NCBI GenBank assembly: GCA_000964245.1 | Contig: LANB01000001.1 | Coordinates: 1,467,501-1,531,500, forward strand | Direction: 5' to 3' | Origin: Cellvibrionaceae bacterium 1162T.S.0a.05 | GTDB taxonomy: Bacteria > Pseudomonadota > Gammaproteobacteria > Pseudomonadales > Cellvibrionaceae | DNA length: 64,000 nt | Shown: positions 14,735 through 23,495 of the stretch, piece by piece | Numbering within the stretch: position 1 is the first letter of the stretch | Layout of the letters: each line of letters starts with the position of its first letter | The notes under the pieces: model-generated | What the model was told of the DNA's origin: nothing | Database searches by the model: none | The model's input: only the letters and a program-made list of their open reading frames with translations | Made by a program: the position numbers and the translations under genes

Positions 14735-16843
14735 ATGCTCACAATCGATTCGCTTTCTCATCGCCTATCCTCCTACCTCGAACCTACCCATATTAATGGC
14801 GTAAAACGCGCTTACTACTACGCCGAACAGGCGCATACCGGGCAATTCCGCCGCAGTGGCGAAGCCTATATCACCCATCCTCTCGCGGTCGCCAATATTC
14901 TCGCTTCCGTCAATATGGACCATCAGAGCCTGATGGCCGCAATGCTGCACGATGTCATTGAAGATACTGGCATCTCCAAAAAAGCCATTGCCGAGCAGTT
15001 TGGCGAGCCGGTAGCCGATCTGGTCGATGGCGTCAGTAAACTCGCCAAAATCGAATACGAAAGTCAGGCGGAAAAACAAGCCTTGAATTTTCAAAAAATG
15101 GCGATGGCGATGGCCAAGGATTTGCGCGTTATTATCGTCAAGCTCTCCGACCGTTTACACAACATGCGCACGCTCGGCGCCATGCCGCCCGATAAAAAAA
15201 GACGCATCGCCAAGGAAACGCTTGAAATCTACGCCCCGATTGCTCACCGCCTCGGCATGAACGACTGGCGTATCGAATTTGAAGATCGCGGTTTCGCGGC
15301 AATGTACCCTTTGCGTGCTCAACGCTTGCAAGCCTCCCTGCAAAATGTGCGCGGTAACCGTTTAACCCTGGTAGAAAAAATTCAATCAGCCATCGATAAA
15401 CGCTTACGACGTGATGGCATTGACGGTCTGGTCATTGGGCGGGAAAAACACCTGTTCAGTATTTACAGCAAAATGCGTAGCAAGCACCGCTCCTTTGATG
15501 AAATCATGGATGTTTACGCATTCCGCATCATTGTCGAAGACATTCCCACTTGCTACAAAACGCTCGGTGCGATTCATAACTTGTACAAACCCAAACCCGG
15601 AGAGTTCAAGGATTACATCGCCATCCCCAAAGAAAATGGCTACCAGAGTTTGCACACGCTTGTGATCGGAACGAAAGGCGTGCCGATTGAAGTGCAGATT
15701 CGCACCAAGGAAATGGATGAACTTGCCAATTTTGGTGTTGCTGCGCACTGGTTGTATAAATCGGGTAACGAGAGTGACAATTCGCCAGCCAGTTTTACTC
15801 GTGCAAACCGCTGGGTAAAACGTTTGATGGAAATTGAAAAGCACACTCACGACTCAGTCGATTTTATCGAGAATGTCAAAATCGATTTGTTTCGCGATGA
15901 AGTGTATGTGTTTACGCCTCTTGGAGAAATTATCGAATTACCTGCGGGTTCAACGCCGGTTGACTTCGCCTACGCGGTGCATACCCAGGTTGGCAATTCC
16001 TGTGTTGCCTGTCGTATAAACGATAGACCCGCACCCTTGTCGCAAACCCTGGAGAGCGGACAAAAAGTCAAAGTCATTACGTCGGAACGTTCACAACCCA
16101 ATCCAAACTGGCTCAACTTTGTCGTTACAGCGAAGGCACGCAGTGCAATTCGTCACTACCTGAAAACGCAGCGCCATATGGAATCCGTCGATCTCGGTAA
16201 ACGCATGTTGATGCGTGCACTTGCAAATATCGACATCGAAATGGACAACTTGTCAGACGAACAAATTCTTTCGCTCTGTGATCAAACGTCCACCGAATCC
16301 ATTGATGAACTCTACGAAAATATCGGCCTGGGTAAGCAGGCAGCGTTTGCCGTTGCAAAAATCCTGCAACCGGACCTCGAACTGAAAGACGCCCAGGCGC
16401 CTATTACAATTGAAGCTGCCGACAGCTTGTTAATCAGTTTTGCGCGTTGTTGTCGACCGATACCGGGCGACCCTATTGTCGGCCATGTGAGCAGCGGTAA
16501 AGGTGTCGTTGTTCACAGTGAAAGTTGTAAAAACTTGCAGGGATTGCGGTCGAAAGGCGAGCAACTCACACCGAGCAACTGGTCTGCCAATGTAAAAGGA
16601 GAATTCCTGACGGAAGTGCAGGTAGAAGTCAAAACCGAGCGTGGCATTATTGCCTCACTGGCAACGCGTATCGCGCAAACAGGAACCAGCATCGAAGGCA
16701 TTCAGGTGAACGAGCGCGACGCTGAAAACAGCATTATTACATTGACTGTTGGCGTGACCAGTCGTATTCATCTGGCCAACGTCATGCGCTCCGTGCGTAC
16801 CATGCGTTCCGTGCAAAAAGTTTCTCGGGGGAAAAACAACTAA
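14735..16843 (+). CDS. spoT: Bifunctional (p)ppGpp synthetase/hydrolase
   Basis: 702 residues in the order HD hydrolase (His-Asp at 72-73, [10 protein letters not shown]), synthetase ([15 protein letters not shown], then [18 protein letters not shown]), TGS (about 385-445), helical/zinc-finger region ([15 protein letters not shown]) and C-terminal ACT (about 625-700). The intact HD motif makes it SpoT/Rel type, able to hydrolyse the alarmone. The stop overlaps the ridA start by one base (TAATG). Confidence 0.97.
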   Translation: MLTIDSLSHRLSSYLEPTHINGVKRAYYYAEQAHTGQFRRSGEAYITHPLAVANILASVNMDHQSLMAAMLHDVIEDTGISKKAIAEQFGEPVADLVDGVSKLAKIEYESQAEKQALNFQKMAMAMAKDLRVIIVKLSDRLHNMRTLGAMPPDKKRRIAKETLEIYAPIAHRLGMNDWRIEFEDRGFAAMYPLRAQRLQASLQNVRGNRLTLVEKIQSAIDKRLRRDGIDGLVIGREKHLFSIYSKMRSKHRSFDEIMDVYAFRIIVEDIPTCYKTLGAIHNLYKPKPGEFKDYIAIPKENGYQSLHTLVIGTKGVPIEVQIRTKEMDELANFGVAAHWLYKSGNESDNSPASFTRANRWVKRLMEIEKHTHDSVDFIENVKIDLFRDEVYVFTPLGEIIELPAGSTPVDFAYAVHTQVGNSCVACRINDRPAPLSQTLESGQKVKVITSERSQPNPNWLNFVVTAKARSAIRHYLKTQRHMESVDLGKRMLMRALANIDIEMDNLSDEQILSLCDQTSTESIDELYENIGLGKQAAFAVAKILQPDLELKDAQAPITIEAADSLLISFARCCRPIPGDPIVGHVSSGKGVVVHSESCKNLQGLRSKGEQLTPSNWSANVKGEFLTEVQVEVKTERGIIASLATRIAQTGTSIEGIQVNERDAENSIITLTVGVTSRIHLANVMRSVRTMRSVQKVSRGKNN

Positions 16844-17244
16844 TGAACAATAAGCACATTATAGAAAGCGACGATGCGCCAAAAGCGATCGGGACGTATT
16901 CGCAAGCCGTCCGCGTGGGCAACACAGTTTACCTTTCCGGACAAATCCCACTTTCTCCCGAAAGCATGGTCCTGGTCAGTGACGATTTTTGTGAGCAGGC
17001 TCATCAAGTCTTTAAAAATTTACAAGCGGTTTGCAAAGCTGCGGGTGGCGACCTCAATCAAATCGTAAAATTAAATTTTTACCTTTGCGATCTCAATCAA
17101 TTTGCTTTGCTCAACGACATTATGTCGCAATATTTCGAACAACCCTATCCGGCTCGCGCTGCGGTGGGTGTTAGCGCCTTGCCAAAAGGCGCACAACTGG
17201 AAGCCGATGGCATTCTTCATCTTGACGAAGGTTTCAACGTTTAA
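16843..17244 (+). CDS. ridA: RidA/YjgF-family enamine/imine deaminase
   Basis: 133 residues, close to the 128-residue family norm. It hydrolyses reactive 2-aminoacrylate-type imines made by PLP enzymes. The motifs [22 protein letters not shown] and the C-terminal [23 protein letters not shown] (catalytic Arg region) are intact. Translationally coupled to spoT. It marks the left edge of the accessory block; in Pseudomonas only a few genes separate it from oxyR-recG. Confidence 0.95.
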   Translation: MNNKHIIESDDAPKAIGTYSQAVRVGNTVYLSGQIPLSPESMVLVSDDFCEQAHQVFKNLQAVCKAAGGDLNQIVKLNFYLCDLNQFALLNDIMSQYFEQPYPARAAVGVSALPKGAQLEADGILHLDEGFNV

Positions 17245-17318
17245 ATACCTTTCGGCTTCTTATGTCCAATGGGTTTTGCAAAAGCGCTTCTTCTAGAACT
17301 GCCAATAAAATCGACGGG

Positions 17319-17777
17319 TTAATACCTGTAACGATTCTCTCGAAAATTTAATTCATCCAACTGCTCGTTCAAGGTCCACAGATCGTAAAGCACACCTAAC
17401 CCCAAAAAGCCCAGAGTAAAGATATAAAGAATGCCGCTTATCCATTTGCCCATGTACATGCGATGGACGCCGAAAAAGCCAAGGAAACTGAGCAGAATCC
17501 ACGCAAGTGAGTAATTGTATGGCCCCTCTTCGAATTTGCGGTCCGCTTCGCGGTCCATCTCTGGAATCAGAAACAGGTCGATAATCCAGCCGATAAAAAA
17601 CAGGCCAAGTGTGAAAAACCAGATCGTACCGGTAATGGGCTTACCGTAATAAAAGCGGTGACTGCCAATAAAACCAAATATCCAGGCAACATAACCCAAC
17701 ACCAAAGAATGCGTGTTTTCTCTTCTGCGTGCCGGTTGACGACAATCGTCGCGGTAATAATGTGTACTGCGCGCCAT
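17319..17777 (-). CDS. Double TM2-domain membrane protein
   Basis: 152 residues with two TM2 modules in tandem: LGYVAWIFGFIGSHRFYYGK / GTIWFFTLGLFFIGWIIDLF and LLSFLGFFGVHRMYMGKWISG / LYIFTLGFLGLGVLYDLW. Each has the family's G.hrfY.g motif between two membrane helices, so four helices are predicted. The termini are polar. Function of bacterial TM2 proteins is not known. Stands alone between ridA and the pspF transcript. Confidence 0.85.
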   Translation of the reverse strand: MARSTHYYRDDCRQPARRRENTHSLVLGYVAWIFGFIGSHRFYYGKPITGTIWFFTLGLFFIGWIIDLFLIPEMDREADRKFEEGPYNYSLAWILLSFLGFFGVHRMYMGKWISGILYIFTLGFLGLGVLYDLWTLNEQLDELNFRENRYRY

Positions 17778-17863
17778 GGTTGACCTCCCTTGTTACCCTT
17801 AATTTACCTGGAGATTTGGGAAGAAATGTGGAAGCACTAATATTTGCCTGGTTTTTTCATATT

Positions 17864-18637
17864 TCACGAAGACAGGGAGGACAGCGGTAATCGATAGAAG
17901 GCAAGGGCATTACGAAAAAACAGTTTTTCTGCGGCGCCTTCACTCAGGAGATCGTAAACCAGCTCATAATCTCTATCCATATAAGGCAGGGGCGCACGGG
18001 TGCTTGGCAAATCACTGCCAAACATCAAGCAGGAAGGGTTTGCAGCATACAATGATTTCAGCGCTTTTTTTACATCCATATCAACCCGACTGAAGCCACT
18101 GGCTTTAATATAGGCACCTTTTTCGGCGTATCTCAGCAAGTGCGGCAAGCCCTTTTCACTCAAGCCGAGATGATCAATGGAGAATTTTGGCAGTTGACTG
18201 AGCAAGGGCTCTAATAACAGCAGCTCGCGACTATCAACATAAAATTCCACATGCCACTTCACAAGTTCATATACCCGTTGCGCCATTGAAACAAGCGCAT
18301 TGACCCCTTCCGACCCCCCGCGCTTTAAATTGAAACGCAAGGCTCTCACGCCCTCACGGTCCAGTTTAAGAATTTCTTCATCAGAATAGCTCGCCGGAAG
18401 CTGGGTGACACCCACATAAGTTTCACCCAAATCCTGAAGTGCGGTGACCAGATAGTCCTGATCGAAAGCCTGAAAAGACCCGGATACCACGGCACCGCCT
18501 AACAAGCGGTAGTCAGACATGCGTCGACGATAATCCTCGCAACCAAAAGCGGGTGGCAAGTAACCCTGATTTTCAACCAAGGGGAAACGCGGATCGATAA
18601 TATGGAAATGGCTATCGAAGAGCGGAATGGGTTTCAT
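17864..18637 (-). CDS. Amidohydrolase-family TIM-barrel hydrolase
   Basis: 257 residues from the ATG at 18637. It opens with the metal-binding motif LFDSHFHIIDPRFPLVENQGYLPP, typical of COG3618-type (2-pyrone-4,6-dicarboxylate lactonase-like) hydrolases. It continues with SIDHLGL and MFGSDLPSTRAPLPY, matching the barrel-end His and Asp motifs. Substrate unknown. It starts 3 bases after the ankyrin gene stop in the same direction, so it ends a pspF-led transcript, an unusual companion for pspF. Confidence 0.82.
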   Translation of the reverse strand: MKPIPLFDSHFHIIDPRFPLVENQGYLPPAFGCEDYRRRMSDYRLLGGAVVSGSFQAFDQDYLVTALQDLGETYVGVTQLPASYSDEEILKLDREGVRALRFNLKRGGSEGVNALVSMAQRVYELVKWHVEFYVDSRELLLLEPLLSQLPKFSIDHLGLSEKGLPHLLRYAEKGAYIKASGFSRVDMDVKKALKSLYAANPSCLMFGSDLPSTRAPLPYMDRDYELVYDLLSEGAAEKLFFRNALAFYRLPLSSLSS

Positions 18638-18640
18638 CAA

Positions 18641-19891
18641 TTAACGTGCTTGCAATTCACTAATTGAAAAAAGGTCGACTAAATCTTCGCGCTGATTTTC
18701 TATCAAGTATTCTTCGATACTTAAACCGTCAATTTGAAATTCATCGCTTAAACCCCGCTCCAGAAGCCCTTCAATCAAACCTCTGTCGGCACCCCAGAGC
18801 AAAGCCAACTCCAGCGCGTTGCGGCCTTCACTGTCACGCTCCATGATCGCCAGGCCTCGTGGTCGCAAACGGTCAATTGTCTCAAGGGAAAAGGCGTTAC
18901 TGATGATATCAGGCATTGCTCCCTGCAAACTGCCGATGGGTTTTTCACTGTCCAGAATATATTTCACGGCTTCCTCGTTACCATAATTAATGGCAAGCAT
19001 TATCGGTGTAACCTCGCCCTCATTCATCATCAAGGTATCTGCGCCATAGGAAATTAAATCCGGTATCGTTTCGGGCGTTTCGTAAATTATCGCGAGGTGT
19101 AGCGGTGCATCGCCATCCCGATCTTTTAAATTCACATCACCGCCCCGGTTTACCAATTTTTCAAGCATGCCTTTATCGAGTGTGCCTTCGTGATAAAAAT
19201 AGTTAACAATATTATCTTCGCCATAGGTGTCCGGAAATCGAAAGGAAAAAACAATCACAAAAGCCGCTGCCGCAGCATAACTGCCCCATAGTTTTATGGT
19301 CTTCCAGGTGCGGCTGATATATTTACCCACCAGGGTCCAACGAGTGACTTCCGGCGGATTGGAAAACCGAAAATAAAGCATATAGAGACTGCCCAAAACC
19401 CAGATACCGCCAACAATAATTGTGAGCCAACGAAACTTATCAATGTATAGCCAGGACGTTGCCAGAGCGAGCAGCAAGCTAAAAAAAGGAGGCATCGCCG
19501 CTACGATTGCCGCTTGTTGACTTACCGTTTTTTTCAAATGCTCTGGCAAAATAAGTTCGAGAACGTTAATACATTGCTCACGTGCATTTTCGTCTTCAAA
19601 ATCGTAACTGAAGTCTTTTTCTTCTTTGCCTTCCTTATAAAAAAATTCAATGTCCTTATCCGTATTTCGACTCACGATACGAACTAGGTCTGCGAAACGA
19701 ATTTTTTTTACCTGGTCTTTGCTGAAAATATCAAGGGGGTGGGTTTTTTCATTGAGCTTCTCTCGAACCGCCTCAAGGTGGTCCGCTTTACACTCTGAGA
19801 TGAGCAAGCCATTTTTTGCCAGTATCAGTACATTATCAACATCACTTTCCTTATTAATCCAGAATTTCATCGCCCCTCCATTGTATTTCAT
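18641..19891 (-). CDS. Membrane protein with ankyrin repeats
   Basis: 416 residues (an ATG at 19870 would remove seven). The N-terminal 145 residues are soluble and charged. Membrane segments follow at about 146-168, 172-192 and 205-225. The C-terminal half carries ankyrin repeats (GGDVNLKDRDGDAPLHLAII, GADTLMMNEGEVTPIMLAIN and a third ending NALELALLWGAD). 16 bases separate it from pspF. Probably a membrane-anchored protein-interaction scaffold; the pspF linkage suggests an envelope-stress role, which is inference. Confidence 0.78.
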   Translation of the reverse strand: MKYNGGAMKFWINKESDVDNVLILAKNGLLISECKADHLEAVREKLNEKTHPLDIFSKDQVKKIRFADLVRIVSRNTDKDIEFFYKEGKEEKDFSYDFEDENAREQCINVLELILPEHLKKTVSQQAAIVAAMPPFFSLLLALATSWLYIDKFRWLTIIVGGIWVLGSLYMLYFRFSNPPEVTRWTLVGKYISRTWKTIKLWGSYAAAAAFVIVFSFRFPDTYGEDNIVNYFYHEGTLDKGMLEKLVNRGGDVNLKDRDGDAPLHLAIIYETPETIPDLISYGADTLMMNEGEVTPIMLAINYGNEEAVKYILDSEKPIGSLQGAMPDIISNAFSLETIDRLRPRGLAIMERDSEGRNALELALLWGADRGLIEGLLERGLSDEFQIDGLSIEEYLIENQREDLVDLFSISELQAR

Positions 19892-19907
19892 TTTTCACTG
19901 AATGCTT

Positions 19908-20957
19908 TTAACTGTGTACTTCGAGCTCACTCTTATATTTACGCAGTAGCGCGCGCAGCTGGTGATAACTTAAACCGAGATACTCGGCGGTCTGCTTTTG
20001 ATGATACTGACAAGTTGCAAGGGCCTTACGCAAAAGTTCAAGTTCAAAACTTTTTACCTTGCCAGCAAAGTCATAGCCTGCGCCCTCTGAGTCTAGAACG
20101 TTTTGCAAGGGCGCCGTCACCCCTGTCGACTCGCCGGTAGATTGGGCCGATGAATCGTGAACCGCTGTAAGGTCAGGCATTTCAGGAAATGGATCGACTA
20201 CAATTTCGTCTATCGGCTCATCCTTATCGCCCCAACGATAAAGACTGCGCTCCACCACATTTTTTAATTCCCGAATATTCCCGGGCCAGGTGTAATCGAG
20301 CAAGGTTTGCATCGCTGACTGACTGAAACCCGAATAGTAATCCCAACCGAGTTCGTGGGACATCCGCAAGGCAAAATGCTCAGCCAACTCTGGCAAATCT
20401 TCAAGACGTTCGCGCAGCGGCGGCACCTTCACAACATCAAAGGCGAGGCGGTCAAGCAGGTCTGCACGAAAATCGCCCTTTTTGGCCATGCTTTTCAAAT
20501 CGGCATTGGTGGCGGCAATAATACGGATATCCACTTTAATTGTTTTCTGGCCACCAACGCGCTCGAACTCGCCGTATTCGATGAGTCGCAAGAGCTTTTC
20601 CTGAATGCGCACAGACATCGCGCCCAACTCATCCAGAAACAAAGTGCCGCCATCCGCCCGCTCAAAACGGCCATGATGGACCCGTGTTGCGCCGGTAAAC
20701 GATCCGGGTTCATGGCCGAAAAGTTCGCTATCCAACAACTGATCGCTGATCGCAGCACAATTGAGTTTGTGGAGGCTTGACTCCCAACGCGAGGAGAGAA
20801 AGTGCAGACGCTCTGCAATTAATTCCTTACCAGAACCGCGCTCGCCAAGGACAAGCACCGGGCGATCCAGCGGCGCCACCATGGAGACCTGATCGAGCGC
20901 TTCCACCAGGGTTGAGGATTCGCCCACAATACGCTGAGGGCCACGTTCAAGTGCCAT
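19908..20957 (-). CDS. pspF: Psp operon activator PspF (sigma-54 enhancer-binding protein)
   Basis: 349 residues: an AAA+ domain with no N-terminal receiver, as in all PspF, and a Fis-type helix-turn-helix at the end (KQTAEYLGLSYHQLRALLRK). Walker A is GERGSGKE (38-45), the sigma-54 loop reads GSFTGA (85-90; Ser replaces the usual Ala), and Walker B is GGTLFLDELG. PspA normally binds and inhibits this domain until the membrane is stressed. It is divergent from the psp operon. GGAGTG precedes the ATG. The linker (about 245-300) is longer than in E. coli. Confidence 0.93.
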   Translation of the reverse strand: MALERGPQRIVGESSTLVEALDQVSMVAPLDRPVLVLGERGSGKELIAERLHFLSSRWESSLHKLNCAAISDQLLDSELFGHEPGSFTGATRVHHGRFERADGGTLFLDELGAMSVRIQEKLLRLIEYGEFERVGGQKTIKVDIRIIAATNADLKSMAKKGDFRADLLDRLAFDVVKVPPLRERLEDLPELAEHFALRMSHELGWDYYSGFSQSAMQTLLDYTWPGNIRELKNVVERSLYRWGDKDEPIDEIVVDPFPEMPDLTAVHDSSAQSTGESTGVTAPLQNVLDSEGAGYDFAGKVKSFELELLRKALATCQYHQKQTAEYLGLSYHQLRALLRKYKSELEVHS

Positions 20958-20977
20958 CGCCGAAACACTCCATAAAG

Positions 20978-21026
20978 TGGTTAAAATAGCTAAACATTAG
21001 TGATTATTTTAACCATATTATGGTTA
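20978..21026. promoter_or_regulatory. Candidate PspF enhancer sites
   Basis: TGGTTAAAATA (20978-20988) and TATTTTAACCA (21005-21015) are a perfect 11-base inverted repeat. The second arm overlaps a palindrome TAACCAT-ATT-ATGGTTA (21010-21026). Together that is three TGGTTA cores in the pspF/psp divergent gap, about 100-145 bases upstream of the expected psp start site. This matches the distance of the known E. coli PspF sites, though the motif itself is inferred here. Confidence 0.55.
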
Positions 21027-21097
21027 TTTTCACCTTATTATTGTGGTGGTTTTCAAGAAAAAATAAAAATATTCAATAAAAACAATGAGTTAAAAAG

Positions 21098-21114
21098 TTG
21101 GCACGCTCTGTGTA
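21098..21114 (+). promoter_or_regulatory. Sigma-54 promoter of the psp operon
   Basis: TTGGCACG with the -24 GG at 21100-21101 and TGTGTA at the -12. The -12 dinucleotide at 21112-21113 is GT rather than the canonical GC; from memory, E. coli pspA also departs from GC at this position. Predicted start near 21124, about 47 bases before the first psp gene. Confidence 0.7.
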
Positions 21115-21170
21115 ATAAGACTTATGTCAAACATCGAAACATCCGGAAACGGATATCACACACAGAGGAT

Positions 21171-21314
21171 ATGGACATGAGCGAGAAAACCAAAGACATG
21201 ATACTTGAGAGCCTGAATACTGTATGTTACGCCGCCGTTGTTGTGGCCTGCTGCACCGTCATCACCTTTTCCTGGGTCATGATTAGCGCATCAAGTGTTA
21301 TTCAAGCGATATAA
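21171..21314 (+). CDS. Small single-pass membrane protein, first gene of psp operon
   Basis: 47 residues from the ATG at 21171 (a second ATG at 21177), preceded by an AGAGG ribosome site. It has a charged start MDMSEKTKDMILESLNT and one hydrophobic helix (VCYAAVVVACCTVITFSWVMI) rich in Cys and Val. It lies between the sigma-54 promoter and pspA, 38 bases before pspA, so it is almost certainly co-induced. It matches none of PspB, C, D, E or G that I know. Could be a membrane sensor or effector peptide of the response. Confidence 0.68.
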   Translation: MDMSEKTKDMILESLNTVCYAAVVVACCTVITFSWVMISASSVIQAI

Positions 21315-21352
21315 GTCAAAGCAGTCGAGCACGTTTAAACAGGAGATAGGTC

Positions 21353-22009
21353 ATGGGAATTTTTTCACGATTCACCGACATCATTAATTCAAACATCAAT
21401 GCTTTGCTGGACCAGGCGGAAGATCCCAAGAAGATGATCCGCCTGATCATCCAGGAAATGGAAGAAACCCTGGTGGAAGTGCGCAGTTCCTGTGCCCGCA
21501 TCATTGCTGATAAAAAGGAATGCGAACGTCGTGCACAGCGCCTCGAAGCCGAAGCACAGGAATGGGAAAAGAAAGCGCGTTTGGCCATCAGCAAGGACCG
21601 CGAGGATTTAGCCCGCGCCGCGATTTCTGAAAAGAACGAAGTGCAGGAAGAAGCGACGCTGGTGAAATCCGAGCTTGAGGCTTTGGATGTACACCTCGAA
21701 ACCTTGAATGATGAAGTTGCGCAATTGCAGGCAAAACTGGACGACGCCCGCGCCAAGCAGAAAACCTTATTGCTCCGCGCCAACACCGTAAAGTCGCGCT
21801 ACCAGGTGAAAAAGCAAATCTACAAAAACAACGTAGATGATGCCTTTACCAAATTCGAATCCTTCGAACGCCGCATGGATGAACTGGAAGGACACGTTGA
21901 GTCCATGGATGTCGGACGCAAAAGTCTCGCAGACGAAATTGATCAGTTACAGGAAGACGACAAGATCAATGCCGAACTCGAGCGCCTGAAAAAGGATATG
22001 AAGGAATAA
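21353..22009 (+). CDS. pspA: Phage shock protein A
   Basis: 218 residues, start MGIFSRFTDIINSNINALLDQAEDPKKMIRL, the membrane-binding amphipathic helix and the PFxxxE-like DPKKM region. The rest is almost entirely coiled coil (about 30-215), the ESCRT-III/IM30 fold. It binds stressed inner membrane and inhibits PspF when free. 89 bases before pspB. Confidence 0.97.
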   Translation: MGIFSRFTDIINSNINALLDQAEDPKKMIRLIIQEMEETLVEVRSSCARIIADKKECERRAQRLEAEAQEWEKKARLAISKDREDLARAAISEKNEVQEEATLVKSELEALDVHLETLNDEVAQLQAKLDDARAKQKTLLLRANTVKSRYQVKKQIYKNNVDDAFTKFESFERRMDELEGHVESMDVGRKSLADEIDQLQEDDKINAELERLKKDMKE

Positions 22010-22098
22010 GTCAGGCGAAGTTTTGGCCCGCTTCACATACAATGATTGTTAAATGAACGGGCCAATTAACAACACTCGGGAAAAACAGGAAGAAAACG

Positions 22099-22350
22099 AT
22101 GAATTTAACCAATTTTCTGTTCGTGCCATCCATTCTTTTCATGTGCATTGTTGCACCGATCTGGATAGTGATGCACTACCGCTCAAAGGGCAAAACCGCT
22201 CAGGGAATTAGCCAGGAAGAGCGAGAGAATCTGGACGAAATGCTCGCCACGATCGACAAACTCAGTGACCGTGTAGAGACCCTCGAGAGCATTTTAAATG
22301 AGCACCACCAAGACTGGCATAAACCCCGTGCCAGTGAAAAAAGCAGTTAG
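22099..22350 (+). CDS. pspB: Phage shock protein B
   Basis: 83 residues: an N-terminal membrane helix (LFVPSILFMCIVAPIWIVMHY) and a short helical cytoplasmic tail with REN.LDEMLATIDKLSDRVETLE, as in the PspB family. With PspC it senses inner-membrane stress and draws PspA away from PspF. 17 bases to pspC. Confidence 0.92.
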   Translation: MNLTNFLFVPSILFMCIVAPIWIVMHYRSKGKTAQGISQEERENLDEMLATIDKLSDRVETLESILNEHHQDWHKPRASEKSS

Positions 22351-22367
22351 GCTTAAGGAGAGCAAAC

Positions 22368-22814
22368 ATGGCCAGACAACACAGCCACAAATACCGCGAT
22401 TACATGGAAAGTCGCCGCCAGGGCTATGGCAACAACCTTTATCGCAACACCCGCGATGGCAAAATCGGCGGTGTGTGTGCGGGCTTGGCCGACCATTTCG
22501 GCATCGACCACTGGGTCATGCGAATTATTTTTATCGCCGGCTTTATTTTCACTGGCGGCGCCGTGTTCTGGATCTATGTGCTGTGCTGGATCATATTTTC
22601 CGCAGGGCACACTGAGAAAGAAACCGCCTATGAATACGATGAGGACGAACATTGCTATCGCAAGAAAAACGTTTTCCGGTATCAAGCCCCCACCAGCGAA
22701 CGCCTGCAAAGTGCTCGCGAGCGCCTGGACAACATCAATCGTCGCGTGCAGGCCATGGAGGAATACGTCACCTCCCGCAAGTTCAAGCTGGATGAAGAAT
22801 TTGCCAAGCTCTAA
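22368..22814 (+). CDS. pspC: Phage shock protein C
   Basis: 148 residues with the PspC domain LYRNTRDGKIGGVCAGLADHFGIDHWVMRIIF, then the membrane segment (IIFIAGFIFTGGAVFWIYVLCWIIF). The C-terminal helix (about 105-145) may bind PspA. Last gene of the operon, followed at once by a strong terminator. Confidence 0.95.
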   Translation: MARQHSHKYRDYMESRRQGYGNNLYRNTRDGKIGGVCAGLADHFGIDHWVMRIIFIAGFIFTGGAVFWIYVLCWIIFSAGHTEKETAYEYDEDEHCYRKKNVFRYQAPTSERLQSARERLDNINRRVQAMEEYVTSRKFKLDEEFAKL

Positions 22815-22845
22815 AAACGACTTCTCCCTCAACACGCAGTTTGCT

Positions 22846-22869
22846 AACCCGCTCTTCGCGGGTTTTTTT
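22846..22869 (+). terminator. Rho-independent terminator of the psp operon
   Basis: AACCCGC (22846-22852) and GCGGGTT (22858-22864) form the stem, followed by a run of seven Ts (22863-22869). It lies 32 bases after the pspC stop and separates psp from the sigma factor gene. Confidence 0.9.
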
Positions 22870-22928
22870 GTATCATAGCGGCGACACCCCAATTTGCTTG
22901 CAACTTAAACAACCTGGCGGCCGTATAT

Positions 22929-23495
22929 ATGGATGCGAAGGACGAAGAACTGGTCAAACTCCTCGAACGCTGTGCGCTGAAGGATGAGGCCGCTTTAAAG
23001 CAGCTTTATGATCAGCTCGGGCCATGGTTGAATGGCGTCGCCTTTCGCATATTAAAATCTGCAGAACTCAGTAACGATGTACTACAGGAGGCTTTCGTGC
23101 AGGTTTGGAACAATGCAGCCAGCTATCGGCCCGAAAAGGCCAAACCGCTCACCTGGATTTGCAGCATATTGCGTTATCGCGCACTCGACCGATTGGATAA
23201 GGAGAAAAAACATCAGGATAGGCGTGTGGAGGATGAAGACCTCCACGCTCTGGATAACTATGCGAGTACCGAAAACGTCGAGCATGCCGTACAGGGTAGC
23301 GAAATGAATCAGCACCTCAGTGATTGCCTGCAAGCCATCGGTGATCGTTTGGGTACCTGTATCAAGCTGGCCTACCTTTACGGGTATTCGCGGGAGGAAA
23401 TTGCCAGCCATTTTTCCAGCCCCGTCAATACGGTAAAGTCCTGGTTAAGACGCGGCTCTGAAAAACTGCGTGAGTGTTTGGAAACGAAATTATGA
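22929..23495 (+). CDS. ECF RNA polymerase sigma factor
   Basis: 188 residues with sigma-2 (about 15-85: LYDQLGPWLNGVAFRIL, EAFVQVWNNAASYRPEKAKP, WICSILRYRALDRL) and sigma-4 (about 130-185: GTCIKLAYLYGYSREEIAS, NTVKSWLRRGSEKLRECL). It resembles the SigK/RpoE-like group that pairs with RskA-type anti-sigma factors. Its stop overlaps the next start as ATGA, typical of a sigma/anti-sigma pair. Target promoters unknown; the location after psp suggests envelope or oxidative stress. Confidence 0.93.
   Translation: MDAKDEELVKLLERCALKDEAALKQLYDQLGPWLNGVAFRILKSAELSNDVLQEAFVQVWNNAASYRPEKAKPLTWICSILRYRALDRLDKEKKHQDRRVEDEDLHALDNYASTENVEHAVQGSEMNQHLSDCLQAIGDRLGTCIKLAYLYGYSREEIASHFSSPVNTVKSWLRRGSEKLRECLETKL

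Noticed and set aside
20978-21026. CRISPR or phage attachment site in the psp gap
   Set aside because: Only short inverted repeats, no regular direct repeats or integrase; regulatory sites explain them better.
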